In this document: one piece after another, positions 1-12,700 of the stretch | Layout: the number at the start of each line of letters is the position of its first letter | Position numbering within the stretch: the stretch's first letter is position 1 | Origin: Hydractinia symbiolongicarpus | Lineage: Eukaryota; Cnidaria; Hydrozoa; Anthoathecata; Hydractiniidae | Direction: 5' to 3' | Assembly: GCF_029227915.1 (NCBI RefSeq) | Contig: NC_079877.1 | Location: 28,855,851-28,919,850 of the forward strand | Length of the DNA: 64,000 nucleotides | Translations under genes and position numbers: made by a program | The notes under the pieces: generated by a model | The model's input: the letters and a program-made list of their open reading frames with translations, nothing else | Databases searched by the model: none | What the model was told of the DNA's origin: nothing

Positions 1-210
1 GTGCGGCCGCGTTTTAAAAAGCGCGGCCGCGTGTTTTTAGGAGCGGCCGCGTGTTTTACCGCCAGTTTTACCGCCGGTTTCTAAATCTGGTCTGCAGAAT
101 GTCAAAGTTAAAACAGGTGCTAAAATACGCGGCCGCGCTTTTTGCCGCTGATTTTGCCGCTAATTTCAAGGTAAAACAGGCGGTAAATGACGCGGCCGGG
201 CAGTTTTCCT
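1..210 (+). repeat. Left terminal inverted repeat with GCGGCCGC clusters
   Basis: It contains four GCGGCCGC palindromes plus one mutated copy (GCGGCCGG, about 190), and TTTTACCGCC repeats. It pairs with the reverse complement of about 4265-4480 with scattered mismatches. The repeated 8-bp palindromes look like transposase binding sites; that role is inferred. Confidence 0.85.
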
Positions 211-283
211 TGAGATGTGATTCGATGTGGTCCTGAGAGTTACCACCGTTCAATGACGAAAACGTGTTTACTCGTAGTGCAAG

Positions 284-1462
284 ATGGATGCTATGCCAGT
301 CGGTGTCGATGTGTCATTGGAAGATTTAGTGGCGTATTATCATAGCCTACGACCTAAGTTGAAGTATTTGGAAATATGTATGGTGATTAACAAGCGTCAT
401 CACAAGTCATTATCTATGAGAAAGTTTCAATCAATATGCACAAGATTGGGCTTACGTCGAACTAGCAATGTTTCTCGCAGTATCCTGGTAGATATTATTA
501 AGAATGAGTTGCAAGTGTCATCTTCAAGTTTCGGTTACCGGCAAATGACAGAATTGATAGCATTGAAGTTTGACGTGATTGTTGCTAAGGAGACTGTGCG
601 AACTATATTGAAGGAGGTGGATCCGTCAGGAGTAGAAAAAAGGCTTGGAAAAGTGATTACACGACGCATATATGATACCAAAGGTCCTTGTGACATATAT
701 CATATAGATGGAAATGACAAATTAAAAAGATGGGGATTGGCAATACACGGTGGTATTGATGGTTTCAGCCGTAAATTACTATGGTTGGTTGTTTCAACAA
801 CAAATAATGATCCACTTGTAATCGGAAATTTGTTTTTGCAATGCGTGAAGAGATACGGTGTATGTCCGCGTATACTGAGAATGGACCGAGGGACGGAAAA
901 CATTTATTGTGCGGATTTACAAGAATTTTTTACTGGTAACAGCGATAGTTTTAAGTACGGTCGTTCAACGGGAAACCAGAGAATAGAAGCATTTTGGTCT
1001 CGCCTCAAGTTGTACAAACTTAATTGGTGGATAAATTATTTCAAACATCTCACATCAACACTCGTATATGACCCCGAATTACCAACCCATAGAGAAGCCT
1101 TATTTCTTTGTTATATTCCCGTTTTACAGAGAGAATTTAATGATTTTGTCATCACATGGAATTCAAGAAACGTACGCCAGTCATCAAGCGCACCAGGAGG
1201 TCGTCCAGACCTATTGTTTCATATTCCGTCAGCAAGTGGCTATTCAAATCAAGGGATGCTTGTGGATAGCACTGAAATATCTGTCGCTGAAAATGTCATG
1301 GGAATTGATCATCATCCAGTTTTCCAAAATAAAGATTTGCATGATTTATTGATTTGTTATATGGGGATACATCACTTGCAAGCACCCATGGACGCACAAC
1401 AATCATTGGAAACATATTTGCAATTACTTGGATTCTTAAGGAATGACGGGTTTATAGTTTAA
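284..1462 (+). CDS. Integrase-core (DDE) transposase
   Basis: A 392-residue uninterrupted protein with a retroviral-integrase-like catalytic core. Residues 10-115 look like two helix-turn-helix segments (GYRQM... and KETVRTILKEVDP). The core follows: D142 in HIDGND, D201 in RMDRGTEN and E235 in NQRIEAFW, giving a D-D-x33-E triad, plus the GGIDGFSR and TNNDP motifs of this eukaryotic integrase family. The C-terminal 130 residues are unassigned. The ATG lies about 45 bp inside the inner end of the left repeat. Intact triad and frame suggest a recently active or preserved enzyme that would nick and join the inverted-repeat ends in the nucleus. It converges on the HECT gene, with 337 bp between their stops. 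Confidence 0.85.
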   Translation: MDAMPVGVDVSLEDLVAYYHSLRPKLKYLEICMVINKRHHKSLSMRKFQSICTRLGLRRTSNVSRSILVDIIKNELQVSSSSFGYRQMTELIALKFDVIVAKETVRTILKEVDPSGVEKRLGKVITRRIYDTKGPCDIYHIDGNDKLKRWGLAIHGGIDGFSRKLLWLVVSTTNNDPLVIGNLFLQCVKRYGVCPRILRMDRGTENIYCADLQEFFTGNSDSFKYGRSTGNQRIEAFWSRLKLYKLNWWINYFKHLTSTLVYDPELPTHREALFLCYIPVLQREFNDFVITWNSRNVRQSSSAPGGRPDLLFHIPSASGYSNQGMLVDSTEISVAENVMGIDHHPVFQNKDLHDLLICYMGIHHLQAPMDAQQSLETYLQLLGFLRNDGFIV

Positions 1463-1799
1463 CAAGCTAAACAAAAAGAAACATTTATATACTAAGTCTC
1501 TTTGATGAAACATAACATATCCAAACAAAATATCACATATAAATCATGAGAATAACAATCAATAAATTTTCCAATATCATAAAAGAGGCGAAATTCGCTC
1601 GTTTTCACTGGGAGCACTTTAACAAATTCAAAAAAATTTCAATGAAACGTATATGAAGAACTGAGATCTTTTGGGGGTTATAAGGTTACACTAAAAAGTC
1701 CTAAAAAAGTGATTACCAAAAAACTTGATAACAAAATTTTCATTTAAAAAAAGACTAAAAACATTTTTTCAATAATATATGATACAAAACATGAATATT

Positions 1800-4147
1800 T
1801 TAAACAACACCAAATCCAGTCCCTCCGAATTTAGCAGCAATCTTCAGATTATGCTCAACTTTTTTTGTTGGTAGAGTGGCATTAAGTCCACATGTAGAAA
1901 TTTTTGGAAAGTTGAAATCACAGTTAAAAAAAATATCAATGTTTTTATCCAAACCCTTTCTGGGAATTTTATCCATTCCAGTGAATAAAAACAGTATGTC
2001 TTTAAGAGATATCTCATCATAGTTTCCATTAGCAACATCAGCTAAAAACAGCTCACAGTCACAAATGGCATTGGAAATATCACGGTGTAAATTAGAACCA
2101 ATTTCTTCGTCGTTGTGAAAGCATAGAATAACAAGAAGCTCATCAAGAGTTAAGATCTTTTCATCTGGCAATAAAAAAGCTTTCATAGTGTGACAATTGG
2201 ATTGTAACATAAATTCTGGACATATACTTTTTAGTCCTTCTCCAAATTGTGATATTGCGGCACGATTTTTCATCACTAAATAACTGATTGAAAAAACTTG
2301 CTTGTTCTGTTCGATATCAGGTACAGGAACAATGTTCAAATCAAGTAGATCTTCATTCTCGCCACTCTCAATTTTATCCAATTTATACTTGAATTCTGCA
2401 TCATTTATTGGTGTTATTTTATCAGGATATGGCAAATCATACAATGCATTGAAAATGAGCTCAGAGAAACATTCGGGACCTCTTCCAACATGTATAATAG
2501 ATGCACCTGTTAACTGCCCAAGCTTGTAATATACTTTTTTTAATACACCATCTGGCATTAATTTGAAACAAATTCCTTTGTCATCTCCGAAAAATACCCC
2601 AGGGATAGTGGTAAACCGTCTCATTGACAATGAGTAAAATTCGCGCAGCGGTCCACCTGCATCAGCACCGGGTTCACCTGCAAATCTGATAGCTATTTTT
2701 TCAGACGAAAGATCAAAATTTTGACGTAATAATACAGGCCAAAAACGCTGTGAATCTCGTTGTATGATGATATGCTTTGTGTTTACTTTTGGTAAATTGG
2801 TGAAGTAGCTTTCACAGTTTTGCATAAATGCGATAGAATCAGTTTCTGTTTCTTCAAACTGTGGAGTAGCATTATCAAAATTATCTGTCTCATAATTTTC
2901 CATAAAACGATTCACTTCATCATCACCAAATGCTGAACTGTCCTCTGTTGATTCTAGTTGAAGAGACAATGAGGGTGAGCCAATTGAATGTCTATATCTC
3001 ACTGGTTTTTGTGTGTTTCTTGAAAAATGTCTCAATCTCAAATCACGAAGAGTAGAATTTTCTACGTTTACATCTATGTCAGTTTTGGCAGTATTTGTCA
3101 CAGCATCTGGATCGGGTGATGCTAAAAAAGTATCCTCTGTCATAATGTTGTCTGTTTGATCTGCTAGCAAAGTTGCTGTGTAACTTTCATTTTGCTCACA
3201 GCGTAGACAGCTACCAATATACGTACAAGAACAAACACTGCATATACTTCTGTCAACAAAATTCGATCCTGGTAAGCTGGGTGGCACAGTAATTGTTGAG
3301 GTACCTTCTGCCCATGCAGATGATATTACTGTTTCTTCTGGTCCAATAATTTCTGTATCTAATTCAAACATGCTTGAATATGACTTATTGCACAACTTTG
3401 AAAACTCCAACTTCGCAAATGATTTAGGATAGTATAAATATACTTGTATTCCTTTTTTTTTGTCTCTACAACTCAAACCATATGTTTCTATATCAATGAA
3501 ATCTTGCTCCAGAGAGTGACCGTTATAATTACCAACAAATGTTTGATCTTTCTGTGGTATATCATAGTGTTTACGTATTTCGTCATGTAGCTCAGGGTAT
3601 TTTGTAGATCGATTAAATAGTGTCAAATAACTCTGGTTGTTTTTCATTGTATATTTTGATAACTTATCTTTACACTTCAATCCAACATTAACTTTGTAGG
3701 TTTCCCTTACAGTTATCGGACGGTTATGAATATCATATTTCCCAGAGTGGGCTCTTTTCAATATTTTTCTTAGTTCATCTGCCTTTTCATGAATAGGACT
3801 TCTCTTCAACCACAGGGAGTGCAAATATCAGCCGATATGATAATATATCTCCATACGCCAACCCTAGCTCCACAAGCTTTTGTTGTTCAACTTGAGGAGC
3901 CACATTATCGTCAATTTTGTTCAGGATGAACGAATTCAACAAATACTCTATACCTCTGGACTCAAGGAAAGTTTTCACCTAAACAAAACATATAGCTATT
4001 ATCAAAACTGACTTGTGTGATGTGAAAGATTTTCTTAGGTCAGTGTGTTTCTTTGCCTACTATCTTCGTAGATTTGCAAAAAATAAAGCGAAATAAGCTA
4101 GCTAATTGCTTGTTTACCTTTTCAAAGCTTCCAGCTGCAGCTGCCAT
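1800..4147 (-). pseudogene. HECT-domain ubiquitin-ligase-like transposon protein, frameshifted
   Basis: Two exons on the minus strand: 4147-4118 (MAAAAGSFEK, donor GTAAAC) and 3978-1800 (acceptor TTTTGTTTAG). The first 60 residues of exon 2 end at a stop at 3787-3789, while the next frame is open from 3824 to 1800 (about 670 residues), so one frameshift, or an unusual tiny intron, lies at 3787-3824. A middle Cys-rich stretch (ICSVCSCTYIGSC) may bind zinc. The last 300 residues are HECT-like: RFAGEPGADAGGPLREF, GRGPECFSE, then the catalytic Cys region STCGLNATLP, Cys about 30 residues from the C-terminus. HECT ligases pass ubiquitin through this Cys. Inside a transposon the protein may tune transposase stability; that is inference. 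Confidence 0.75.
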
Positions 4148-4264
4148 TTTCTGTGAGTTCTGAGAAGTAACTTTCTAAGAATTCCGTTCTAGTGTTCCAG
4201 GGCTCTAATTTGCAGACCAGAACACTGCGCCCTTGGCCACATGCCGTTGTTTTTCGAAAATCTT

Positions 4265-4512
4265 CTGCGGAAGAAAAGCGCGGCCGCGTCATTTACCGCC
4301 TGTTTTACTTTAAAATTAACGGCAGAATAAGTGGCAAAAAGCGCGGCCGCGTATTTTAGTACCTGTTTTAACTGCCACATTCTGCGGACCAGATTTGAAA
4401 ACTGGCGGTAAAACTGGCGGTGAAACACGCGGCCGCTGCTATAAAGACGCGGCCGCGCTTTTTAAAACGCGGCCGCACATAATTTCACGCGGCCGCGTCT
4501 TTTACAATGCGC
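4265..4512 (-). repeat. Right terminal inverted repeat with GCGGCCGC clusters
   Basis: Six GCGGCCGC sites occur between 4280 and 4500. The reverse complement aligns to bases 1-210, including the TTTTACCGCCAGTTTTACCGCC and GGTCYGCAGAATG blocks, with about one mismatch per ten bases. It extends roughly 30 bases beyond the preserved left repeat. Confidence 0.85.
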
Positions 4513-5658
4513 CTATTTTAAATGAAAACAAAACGTTGTAATCAGCCACGGTACATAACAACTAAGTTTAAAGACTTATTTGATCGAAATGAACAGTAGT
4601 AGATTTCATTATACGTGCCCTACATTTACAATTATTTATTACTGTGTTCTTTGACAAAATTTTGCAGCTGACTTTCATCTTGATGTGTGTTGTTTATAAT
4701 TCCCTAACCTCTTACGCAAACCAGCAGCAGGCAAAAATGCAGACGGTAAGCCGTGCGCCCGTCCATTCCAAACTTTTTTTCAGGTAGAGACATATTTTGA
4801 AAATGAAATCAAAAAATATATATATATAACTTGCATATAGTTTAGATTTAGAACACAAACAGTACAAAAGTCTTTAACCATAATTTGGCTTTCTTCACCT
4901 AAGGTCTGCATTTTTTTGCCTGCCGATTTTCTGATTTTTTTGACCATGCACAAGAATCTTTAAAAAATGTAATTTAATATGATGAGCTTATTTAATATAT
5001 TAACCAGGCCCATGGAATTTACATTAAGTGAGGCACTTAAATGTAACCTGTATTGTGCATTTTTTGTCACTGCCTTTTAAATGAAGAAAGCTCTTACAAA
5101 TTTGTCATATCACAAATTTTATTCCTATTTACCTATATACTTAAGGATAGATATAAAGAATGATTTTGTATTAGCTATATATACTTTCTAAGTTTCAGAA
5201 TTTGAGCAATTTAAATGAGGCCGATAAGGGTTTTGTAACAAAACTTCTAAATCTTGACCAAATATAAACAAACAAGTAAGGTTTTTGAACAAATTGTCCT
5301 ATTTTTATTTTAGGCCAGTGATTGATTATGCTCCACCAGCATATTTTTACATATCGTGGCCAAGTACAAATTGCATTTTTGGAATTAACACCCTGCACGT
5401 ATATAATAAACCAGCTTTAACTTAACCTATTATTTATATCGTTTAATGATATCAAATATTGTCCCTTTAACAAAATAAGATTTTGCAAAATCTCTAAATA
5501 TGAATCTAAAAAAATAATCCATAAATTTAGCACTACAACCTGTCATTCTTACTTTTGATTTTAAAAATAGGAAAATTTGTTGTGCATATTAGAAAAATTT
5601 GTGTGCAACCATTTAACATGTCCTTTATAAATATGTGGTTGAGTAAAGCTGTCTCAGG

Positions 5659-5691
5659 TTGTCACGTTAGCTAGCTAGGCTAACGTGACAA
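5659..5691. repeat. Perfect 13-bp stem hairpin with GCTAGC loop
   Basis: TTGTCACGTTAGC and its exact complement GCTAACGTGACAA flank a 7-base loop. A run of CCCAG and GCTA repeats follows immediately. It is probably the tip of a foldback repeat; no gene is adjacent. Confidence 0.7.
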
Positions 5692-8570
5692 GCCCAGCCC
5701 AGCCCAGCTAGCTAGCTAGAGCTCATGAATTTTAATGGAAACAAACTTTCAAAACATTTTCTAATTTAAAAGCCTTTCGCCAATATTAAACAATCAAGCT
5801 AAGCGAGATTAATAGACTTTACGTCAGTAATATTCTGACAATTTTGCTTTCATCAACAAAATAGTTTCTTTAACGTTGTGTCTTTTTCGCCCGCCATCTT
5901 GCTTGTAAGGCGAGCGCCAAATTTGTATCTCATTATCTTTGGAATTTCAAAAATGCCCAGTATAGGGCATTTTTGTGTCACATGACCAGCCTGTTCCAGG
6001 GTCATTGTTGGCCACTCCGTAATAACGGGTCAGGGGCCACAAGACCCTGGGGACGAGGTTGAAGGTATAAGTGGATTAATGCTACGATACGAGAAAATAT
6101 GGACAAATGGTGATTAAAATGGGAACTGGGAATTAAAAGCAATTAATCATTTCTATGTTTTATACACTTTCTTGATGGTTTCCCAACAGCTGCAAATCCA
6201 GATCCTACAACTAACTTGCATTATGACTCTAATTAGAAAACCCGGAAAAGCCTGTCTCCATCAGATATCCAAAGTCAGAGTAGCTCTTCCACATGTAATA
6301 TTGATGATGATGCTGATGGTTTGTTTACCCCCACCATTCAAAAACAGCTATTTTAAAACTTTCACTTTTTTAAGCTGTAGTGCGTGCACTGGTAAACAAG
6401 AGCTAGTGAATTATTTGGTAACCAAAGTAAACTTCCTTACATTACGAAACCAAGCTTTGTCTCCAGAAAAGATGTTTAAAAATGTTTGACATTACCATGA
6501 CGTAAAAATAAAAAATGGTGAGAAGATGAGTTGCTATATTTATTGCTACCTTTCTCCTTCTGAAAAAAATTTGAGATGCTGGAGAGGTCCAAAACAAACA
6601 CTAAGTAACCAATAAAAACATACAAATACAAAGAGAACCGCAGTGAAAAAATTGATATGGGAGTTTGCGTATTGTCATTTTATTGCTCTAAAACATTAGA
6701 ATACCATCGCAAAAATTAAACTGTATAGCAAATTCTAGACAACAAGTTAACGAATTGCAAATTTAAGGATAATTTTGCGACAAATTATTGCGAATCATGA
6801 GCGGGAAAAAGACCTTGCATACGCTGGGTTGCTTTGGTACGTTAAGTGCAAAACGGCGGCCACGAATAAAAACAATTTTGATAAAAAAGTAGATGCATTT
6901 TCCACTTCGTTTTTGTACATGTTAAATCAATTTCATTAACATTGATTTGATTTAGTTTTCTAAAGTCCTTGAAGCCATTGGCAAGATCACATCGTAAACT
7001 GGTAAAACTTAGTGTACTTCAGATATTTTTTCAACAAAATTAGTAAAATGAAAGTTACACTACGTCATTTTTAATGGGTAAGCTGTGTAAAGTTATGTGA
7101 CCAGTGTGGCATACCGTTGTAGAAGTCTAAAACAGCTTCGAACACGATGGTGCATAATATTTTGTTGTGATGTGAAAGCTTTTTTTTTTTTGATTTTTTC
7201 CAAAAAATTTTTCGGGAATTTAATTTCCCAGATGAATACAATAAAGAATTTCGGGGGATTATCCTAATAAATTATTAGACCACGACAAAAGAGGTAACTA
7301 GGAGACGCATTATAATTTTCCTGACATTTGTTTGCGTCTAAGTTTTTGTTTCAGAGAAACTGAATTTGATATCCTTGAAGAAAGCTTAGTTAACTAGGCC
7401 ACAACAGAGGCATTATTACAACTAAATTTGAAAGAAATGTGATTTATATAAACAAATGTATAAAATATGCTGGCAAAATGCGATGAAAAGGAACGTAGTA
7501 GAGTACACGATATATATCTGTATACTTTCTAACACATCAGTTGTCTAGAAATATCGACAAAGTCATGACGTAGGTGGTGATCACTAACAAACAAGATATA
7601 AACATTGACAAAGCGGGCTGGCTCGCCTAGGCGACATGTTTTATTATGCTGACGTAGTCAAACCTTTTGTTATGAAAATTATTTCTCTTGTTCTACATCA
7701 TTTAATGTGTCTATTATTCTCTACATTATTTTCATTATTTTGTGCATATAAACACAAGTCAAAAACCAGCTCGCCTCCATATAAACAGAACTTAACTTTA
7801 GTCTCTAATTAAAAGCACGAAAAAGACAGTAAATTCAAACATATCATATCCATACTGACAACTAAACATAAGTTCGAATAAAAATAAAAAGAAAATGGTA
7901 GACATCAAGACAATAAACAAAGACAAATTGATACAATAAAAAAGAGTGAAAAATTGGGCTTCGAAAACAGGAACATATCATTTGTGAAAAGCTTCAGGTA
8001 AAAGAAGATAAAAAAAATTGGTAACAAAAATAGATGAGTAAAGAAAAAGATGAGGGAGTAATGATATTTATTTGAATAGAAACTAAGGAAATCTGGTGTT
8101 GAGGTTTGTTGAGATCAAATTCAACGCCAGCACTGAGACAAACCAGGTATAAATAAAGGCAAAAATAAGATAATGAATAATAAAAATAAAAGAGAAAAAG
8201 AAATCATGAGAATATGTTATACAAGTATAAGAGGCAATAAATCAATCGAAAAAGTTCAAATTATAATTGTTATGGTGGAAACCTTAATCGTAAAAAAGTA
8301 CTTTGACAAGCTGTAGCCTAAAGATTATTTAGTTGACTACACATTAAGTCAATAGAAGATGAAAATAAACACAAGATGTGAATACTTCATGGGCGTGGCA
8401 TATGTGTCTTATGCACATTAAAGTAAGAAGCAGGAAATAGTGCAGGTTCTACAACACGGTTTTCAAGTGGGCAAGACCAGCTAAATACTCTATTGGCAAT
8501 GTTGGTAATTTTCCAATGTTTATTTATTACATAGCAATAATGCAGGGGGGGGGCTATAATTTGCTATATG

Positions 8571-8605
8571 ATTCAAACGCTTATTACCTTAATAAGCGTT
8601 TGAAT
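8571..8605. repeat. Perfect 15-bp stem hairpin
   Basis: ATTCAAACGCTTATT, a 5-base loop ACCTT, then the exact complement AATAAGCGTTTGAAT. It lies 20 bp after a run of nine G. Function unknown. Confidence 0.7.
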
Positions 8606-9737
8606 ATTACGGATGAGGACAAAAAGGAATGGAGGTGATTATTACCAATACTAAAAACCGAGAGGTTTTTCCTCAGACCTCACTCAGCAACAGCGTTGAA
8701 AAAATGGTTAAAAACCACCAATTTGTGGACCTGCTTGAGAAAATCTTACCAGTTTTAAGGAAAAAGGTGTTTTGGTGATGATATTAAAGTCGAATAAATG
8801 TCGATTTTTTCTGCGCGGGAATAAGATCTACATAATTCAAAAAGGGTGATAACTTTCCTTTGATGCCAATCACTGTTAGTCGAAGTTAGTTGGTGTTTCT
8901 TACGAACTTGTTAGACAAAGGGGATGTAGTGGCAAGTTGAAAGTTTGCACAAAAAACATCTATATTGTACTACCATATACATCTGTCTATCACGCAAAAT
9001 GGTACCGCCAGTAGCGAAACGCACGCAATGCAATGGTCTAATATAATCGACTAGTTTTTTGTATTTAGTCAAACAGTTAAGTCAGATGTAAAGTTAGAAA
9101 ATATGTGAAGTAAAACAAACTCTGAATAAAATCTACCCTATCTATAGATTCTACCCTCCTAGTTGCTATCTCTGCCTAAAAAAATAACAAAACAAGATCT
9201 TTTTTATATACTGTCTTCTTTATGATAACAAAGTAAAAACGAATTCTAAACTCAATCCTTGTTAATGTTGTTGTTTTTGTTGTTGTTATTTAGAAAATGT
9301 TTGCACTCTTTTTTTGCGTCTTTTTATCTTTGTTCTGACGACAGTACACTACAAGATGGAATGTCAAACTCCTAAGTAGATCTATGGACTTAGACTTTGG
9401 ACCTTTTAAAAACTTATAAAGGAAGAGCTTAGAAATAAAGATATAATTGTTTTGCAATTAATGACATATTCTTGACACATACTACAACACAAAAAATTTC
9501 ATCGTCAGAGATCAATGTCCACACTTCCTTTAATAGTTGCGCAAAAAGTGTTCATATTTTTGGGAGAATATCCATTCTATGTATAGAAAGCATAAGCCTA
9601 TCCACATAAACGCAGTAATATGAGATAGCTTGGTACTAACCACACAAGATGTTGGAACGTAGAAGAATATAAACGAAAGTGTCATACGCTCCATAACAAT
9701 TTAGCGTACTGCCACAAGTTTTATCTGCGTTAAGAGT

Positions 9738-12700
9738 ATGAAGCATATATTTTTTCTGGCATGTATGTGTGGTTTCCACAAGGTAAGTTTTCAATAGTGT
9801 CATTGTTTATCTTAACTATTTTTTCTATGCTCAATTTTGTCTTGAACGTCTGAAGTCGTGAAATACTGGTATGAATTGTCAGACTATCTGTCGCCTTTGT
9901 AAGTTATGGCTCGTAATAAAAATCCTTTAAAAAGATCCATATTCTTTAATAAATATGACACCAATAGGGCTGCCTTAAAATAAGAGAGCGTTGACTCAGG
10001 ACCGCTATAAAATAATCTGGCGTTGACTTAGTGTTGCCCTACAATAAAGACGCGTTGATCTACTGTCGCCGTAAATTAGATAGGGTGTTGCCTCGGTATC
10101 GCCGTACAATAAAAAGACGCTAGTCTATTTTCGCCGTAAAATAGATGGGGCGTTGACTCAGTGTCACCGTACAATAAACAGGCGTTGATCTATTGCCGCT
10201 GTAAAATATACTGGCGTTGACTCAGTGTCACCGTGCAATAAACAGGCGCTGATCTATTGCCGCTGTAGAATAGATGGGGCGTTGACTCAGTGATACCGTA
10301 ATTAGACCAACAATGTTTATAAAATTGGCAACATAATTGATTTTGTATTTCGTTGGGTTAAAATGAAACATGTTTCTATTTGTTACAATTATCTTTTTTA
10401 TTTTGTCATGTATTTTGGCATGTCAAAATATGTAAGGTTATCCTGCGAACGGGAGGTGATAAGACTGCATAGTCTTCTACTTACTCCTGCCATTTTATTC
10501 TACGTACGTGATACACTTTGTAAGCGGTATGCACTAACATGATTTTGTAAGCGGTATGCACTAACATGATTTCTACATGTAAGCGGTATGCACTAACATG
10601 ATTTTGGAAAACGTGTAATGGGAACATAAACTATTTGTTGTTATTGTTGTCATTATGACAGCTGAAAAAACATCTTTATGTTACTGTAACAACAAAAACA
10701 AGTTCTGTTCCAACCTCAACTAATCCTATAATACTTCGTCCCGTCTTGTGTCAGACATCAGAGGGATAAGTTGTTTGTTTTTAACCTTTAAATATTGACA
10801 TGTATTGACGGTTAGTTTCCACTACTACAATATGTTGCACGCTATATGGTACAGTAGCACAAGTCTGTAAATTCACTTTTTCAAAGAATTAGACTGTCTT
10901 TTAGTAGCTTATCTCTGCTTTCCGCGACAAACTGTAAACCAGTTATTTATAGCAGCGATATTAACGAAAATACTATCTTATATTATCTTATTCTACAGTT
11001 CAAAAGCTTTCTAAAAATTTTGATAAGCTAGTTTTCTTGTTGTACTTTTACAACTGCATTTTTTGAAAAAATAAAGAAGGATAAAGAAGTGTGTATATGA
11101 ATGGTAAGGAATTTATAAGCTTCACATTTAGTGAAATTTGCTTTCTTTTAAAGATGGCCCAAGAAGTCATATAGTCAGAGCGTTATGTTCTAAAAATTTG
11201 TGTCAAAATAAATCACTTGTTGTCACTGTCAGTCACTTTAAATTACAAAAGAGACACGCTGGATTGTGCGGAAAACTTGAATAAAAAATATGCTGGAAGG
11301 ATAAGTAGAGGCTGGGACTTAGAAGTAAATGTCATCTTTATCACTTACGTACACACTTCATATGAGACGCCTCAAAAATGTAGTCTAGTCGGTGTTATTA
11401 TTTTATAGTTTGTTGAAAATGATGGCAATATATTTATCAACCTTAAATCGTACAAAAACCCAACACATCGTTTATCAAGCGGCCGCTGTTGTGAACAAGG
11501 TTTGGAAAAAGCATGTAAAGGTTTATCCCGTTGCGATAATTGCACGATGGAATGCGATAACCTCTTTTTCATCAACATGACACACACAAGTATGGATGGA
11601 AACATCACAGCATATAAAACTGTCAGAACTAACGTGATAGCATACACAGACAACATTCGCAAATTCCCAAAAAACCTCACGAATAAAATACCCAATCCAG
11701 TCTCCTATCGATTTAAAAAGTACAGGGTAAGAAGTTTGTTATTCTTCAAGTTATTTCAGTGTGTCGGATAGCCTTTGTTCTGCAAATTACCCCTAACCCT
11801 ATTAATTAACCCTATTCGGTCCGGGGTTTTTTGAACATATTATGACCGACGGGGAAGGGGGGTGGACGGAATCCCCTTAATAGCTTTTCATAGGCTTGTC
11901 CAAATTGCATCAAACTAAGCACACTTATATAGAGCTACTTTTAAAATTCTGATTGAAGTTTCTAAAAGCTGAATAAAATTTATTTAACATATTTTCATTT
12001 TTATTTAACACAAATCCGTTTTCTTCCCGATTTTCGGTTAAAATCCGAAAAATCGGGAAATCGAGTTATCACGTGTCCAAAATATGCAAAAAGATTCTTC
12101 TTGATGAAAGAAAGTTGTGTTGTAAGTTTCAAGTTGAAAGGATAATCCTATCAAAAGTGATTATATTTTTCCCATTATAAGGGTTTCATAGAGATTTTTA
12201 GATGTAGTTTCGAGTAATAGCCAATATCAAAGCCTCTGAACGGTATGGGACCTAAAAATGTGGCAAGCAGGTGTCTAATAGATAAATATTGAATTTCAGA
12301 GAGTATTGTAGCCATGCAACGTAGCATTAAGGAGTTATTAAAAAAACCGTTAGGGAGGGGGCGGTTCCCCCTGGATCGAATAGGGTTAATACCACTGCAG
12401 GTATTTTTATTTTAAGAAACCTGTGACAATCTTTAGTCGAGTACTGACATTTTCTTAATTTTAGTTCCGAAATTTTTTTTATTTGTTTTGTTGAATTTGT
12501 GCAATTCAAATTTATATAATCGACGTCGGCTTGTCTCTGCACGTTATTCAATCGCACAAAGCGTATGTACAAAAAGTTTATATATAAAAAATTATGGAAA
12601 ATTACTTTTATTTAGTTTCTTAATTTTTCAAAGCGTAAAAAATCCAGTACTGAAACTTTCTCATACTCTAGAAGCTCTAGCCTCTAGTTTTTTATAAACA

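Larger units (their letters stand above)
1..4512. mobile_element. Integrase/HECT DNA transposon, left tip outside window
   Basis: Two long inverted repeats (1-210 and about 4265-4512) bracket two convergent genes, an integrase-type transposase (+) and a HECT-domain protein (-). The reverse complement of the right repeat carries about 30 bases outside the point where the window begins, so the left tip is cut off. The right edge near 4512 is where the GCGGCCGC clusters stop and AT-rich flank begins; no target duplication can be tested. The repeats are CpG-rich in an otherwise AT-rich region. A cut-and-paste DNA element using a DDE integrase fits; the superfamily (an IS3-like eukaryotic group is one candidate) is not settled from sequence alone. 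Confidence 0.8.
4513..9737. other. Intergenic, AT-rich, no supported gene
   Basis: No convincing exon chain was found. A possible exon remnant at about 6184-6330, after an AG acceptor, encodes a Ser/Asp-rich stretch (SLSPSDIQSQSSSST) but has an in-frame stop. The text near 6000-6060 (ACCCTGGGGACGAGGTTG) matches the tip of the MITE at 60633-60735. Two perfect hairpins are listed separately. Confidence 0.5.

Noticed and set aside
51-253. Open frames in the NotI-rich inverted repeat, both strands
   Set aside because: Arise from low-complexity GC-rich repeats; the same text recurs in the right repeat.
6172-6489. 105-residue open frame
   Set aside because: Low complexity, no motif; another frame shows a possible exon remnant but with a stop.
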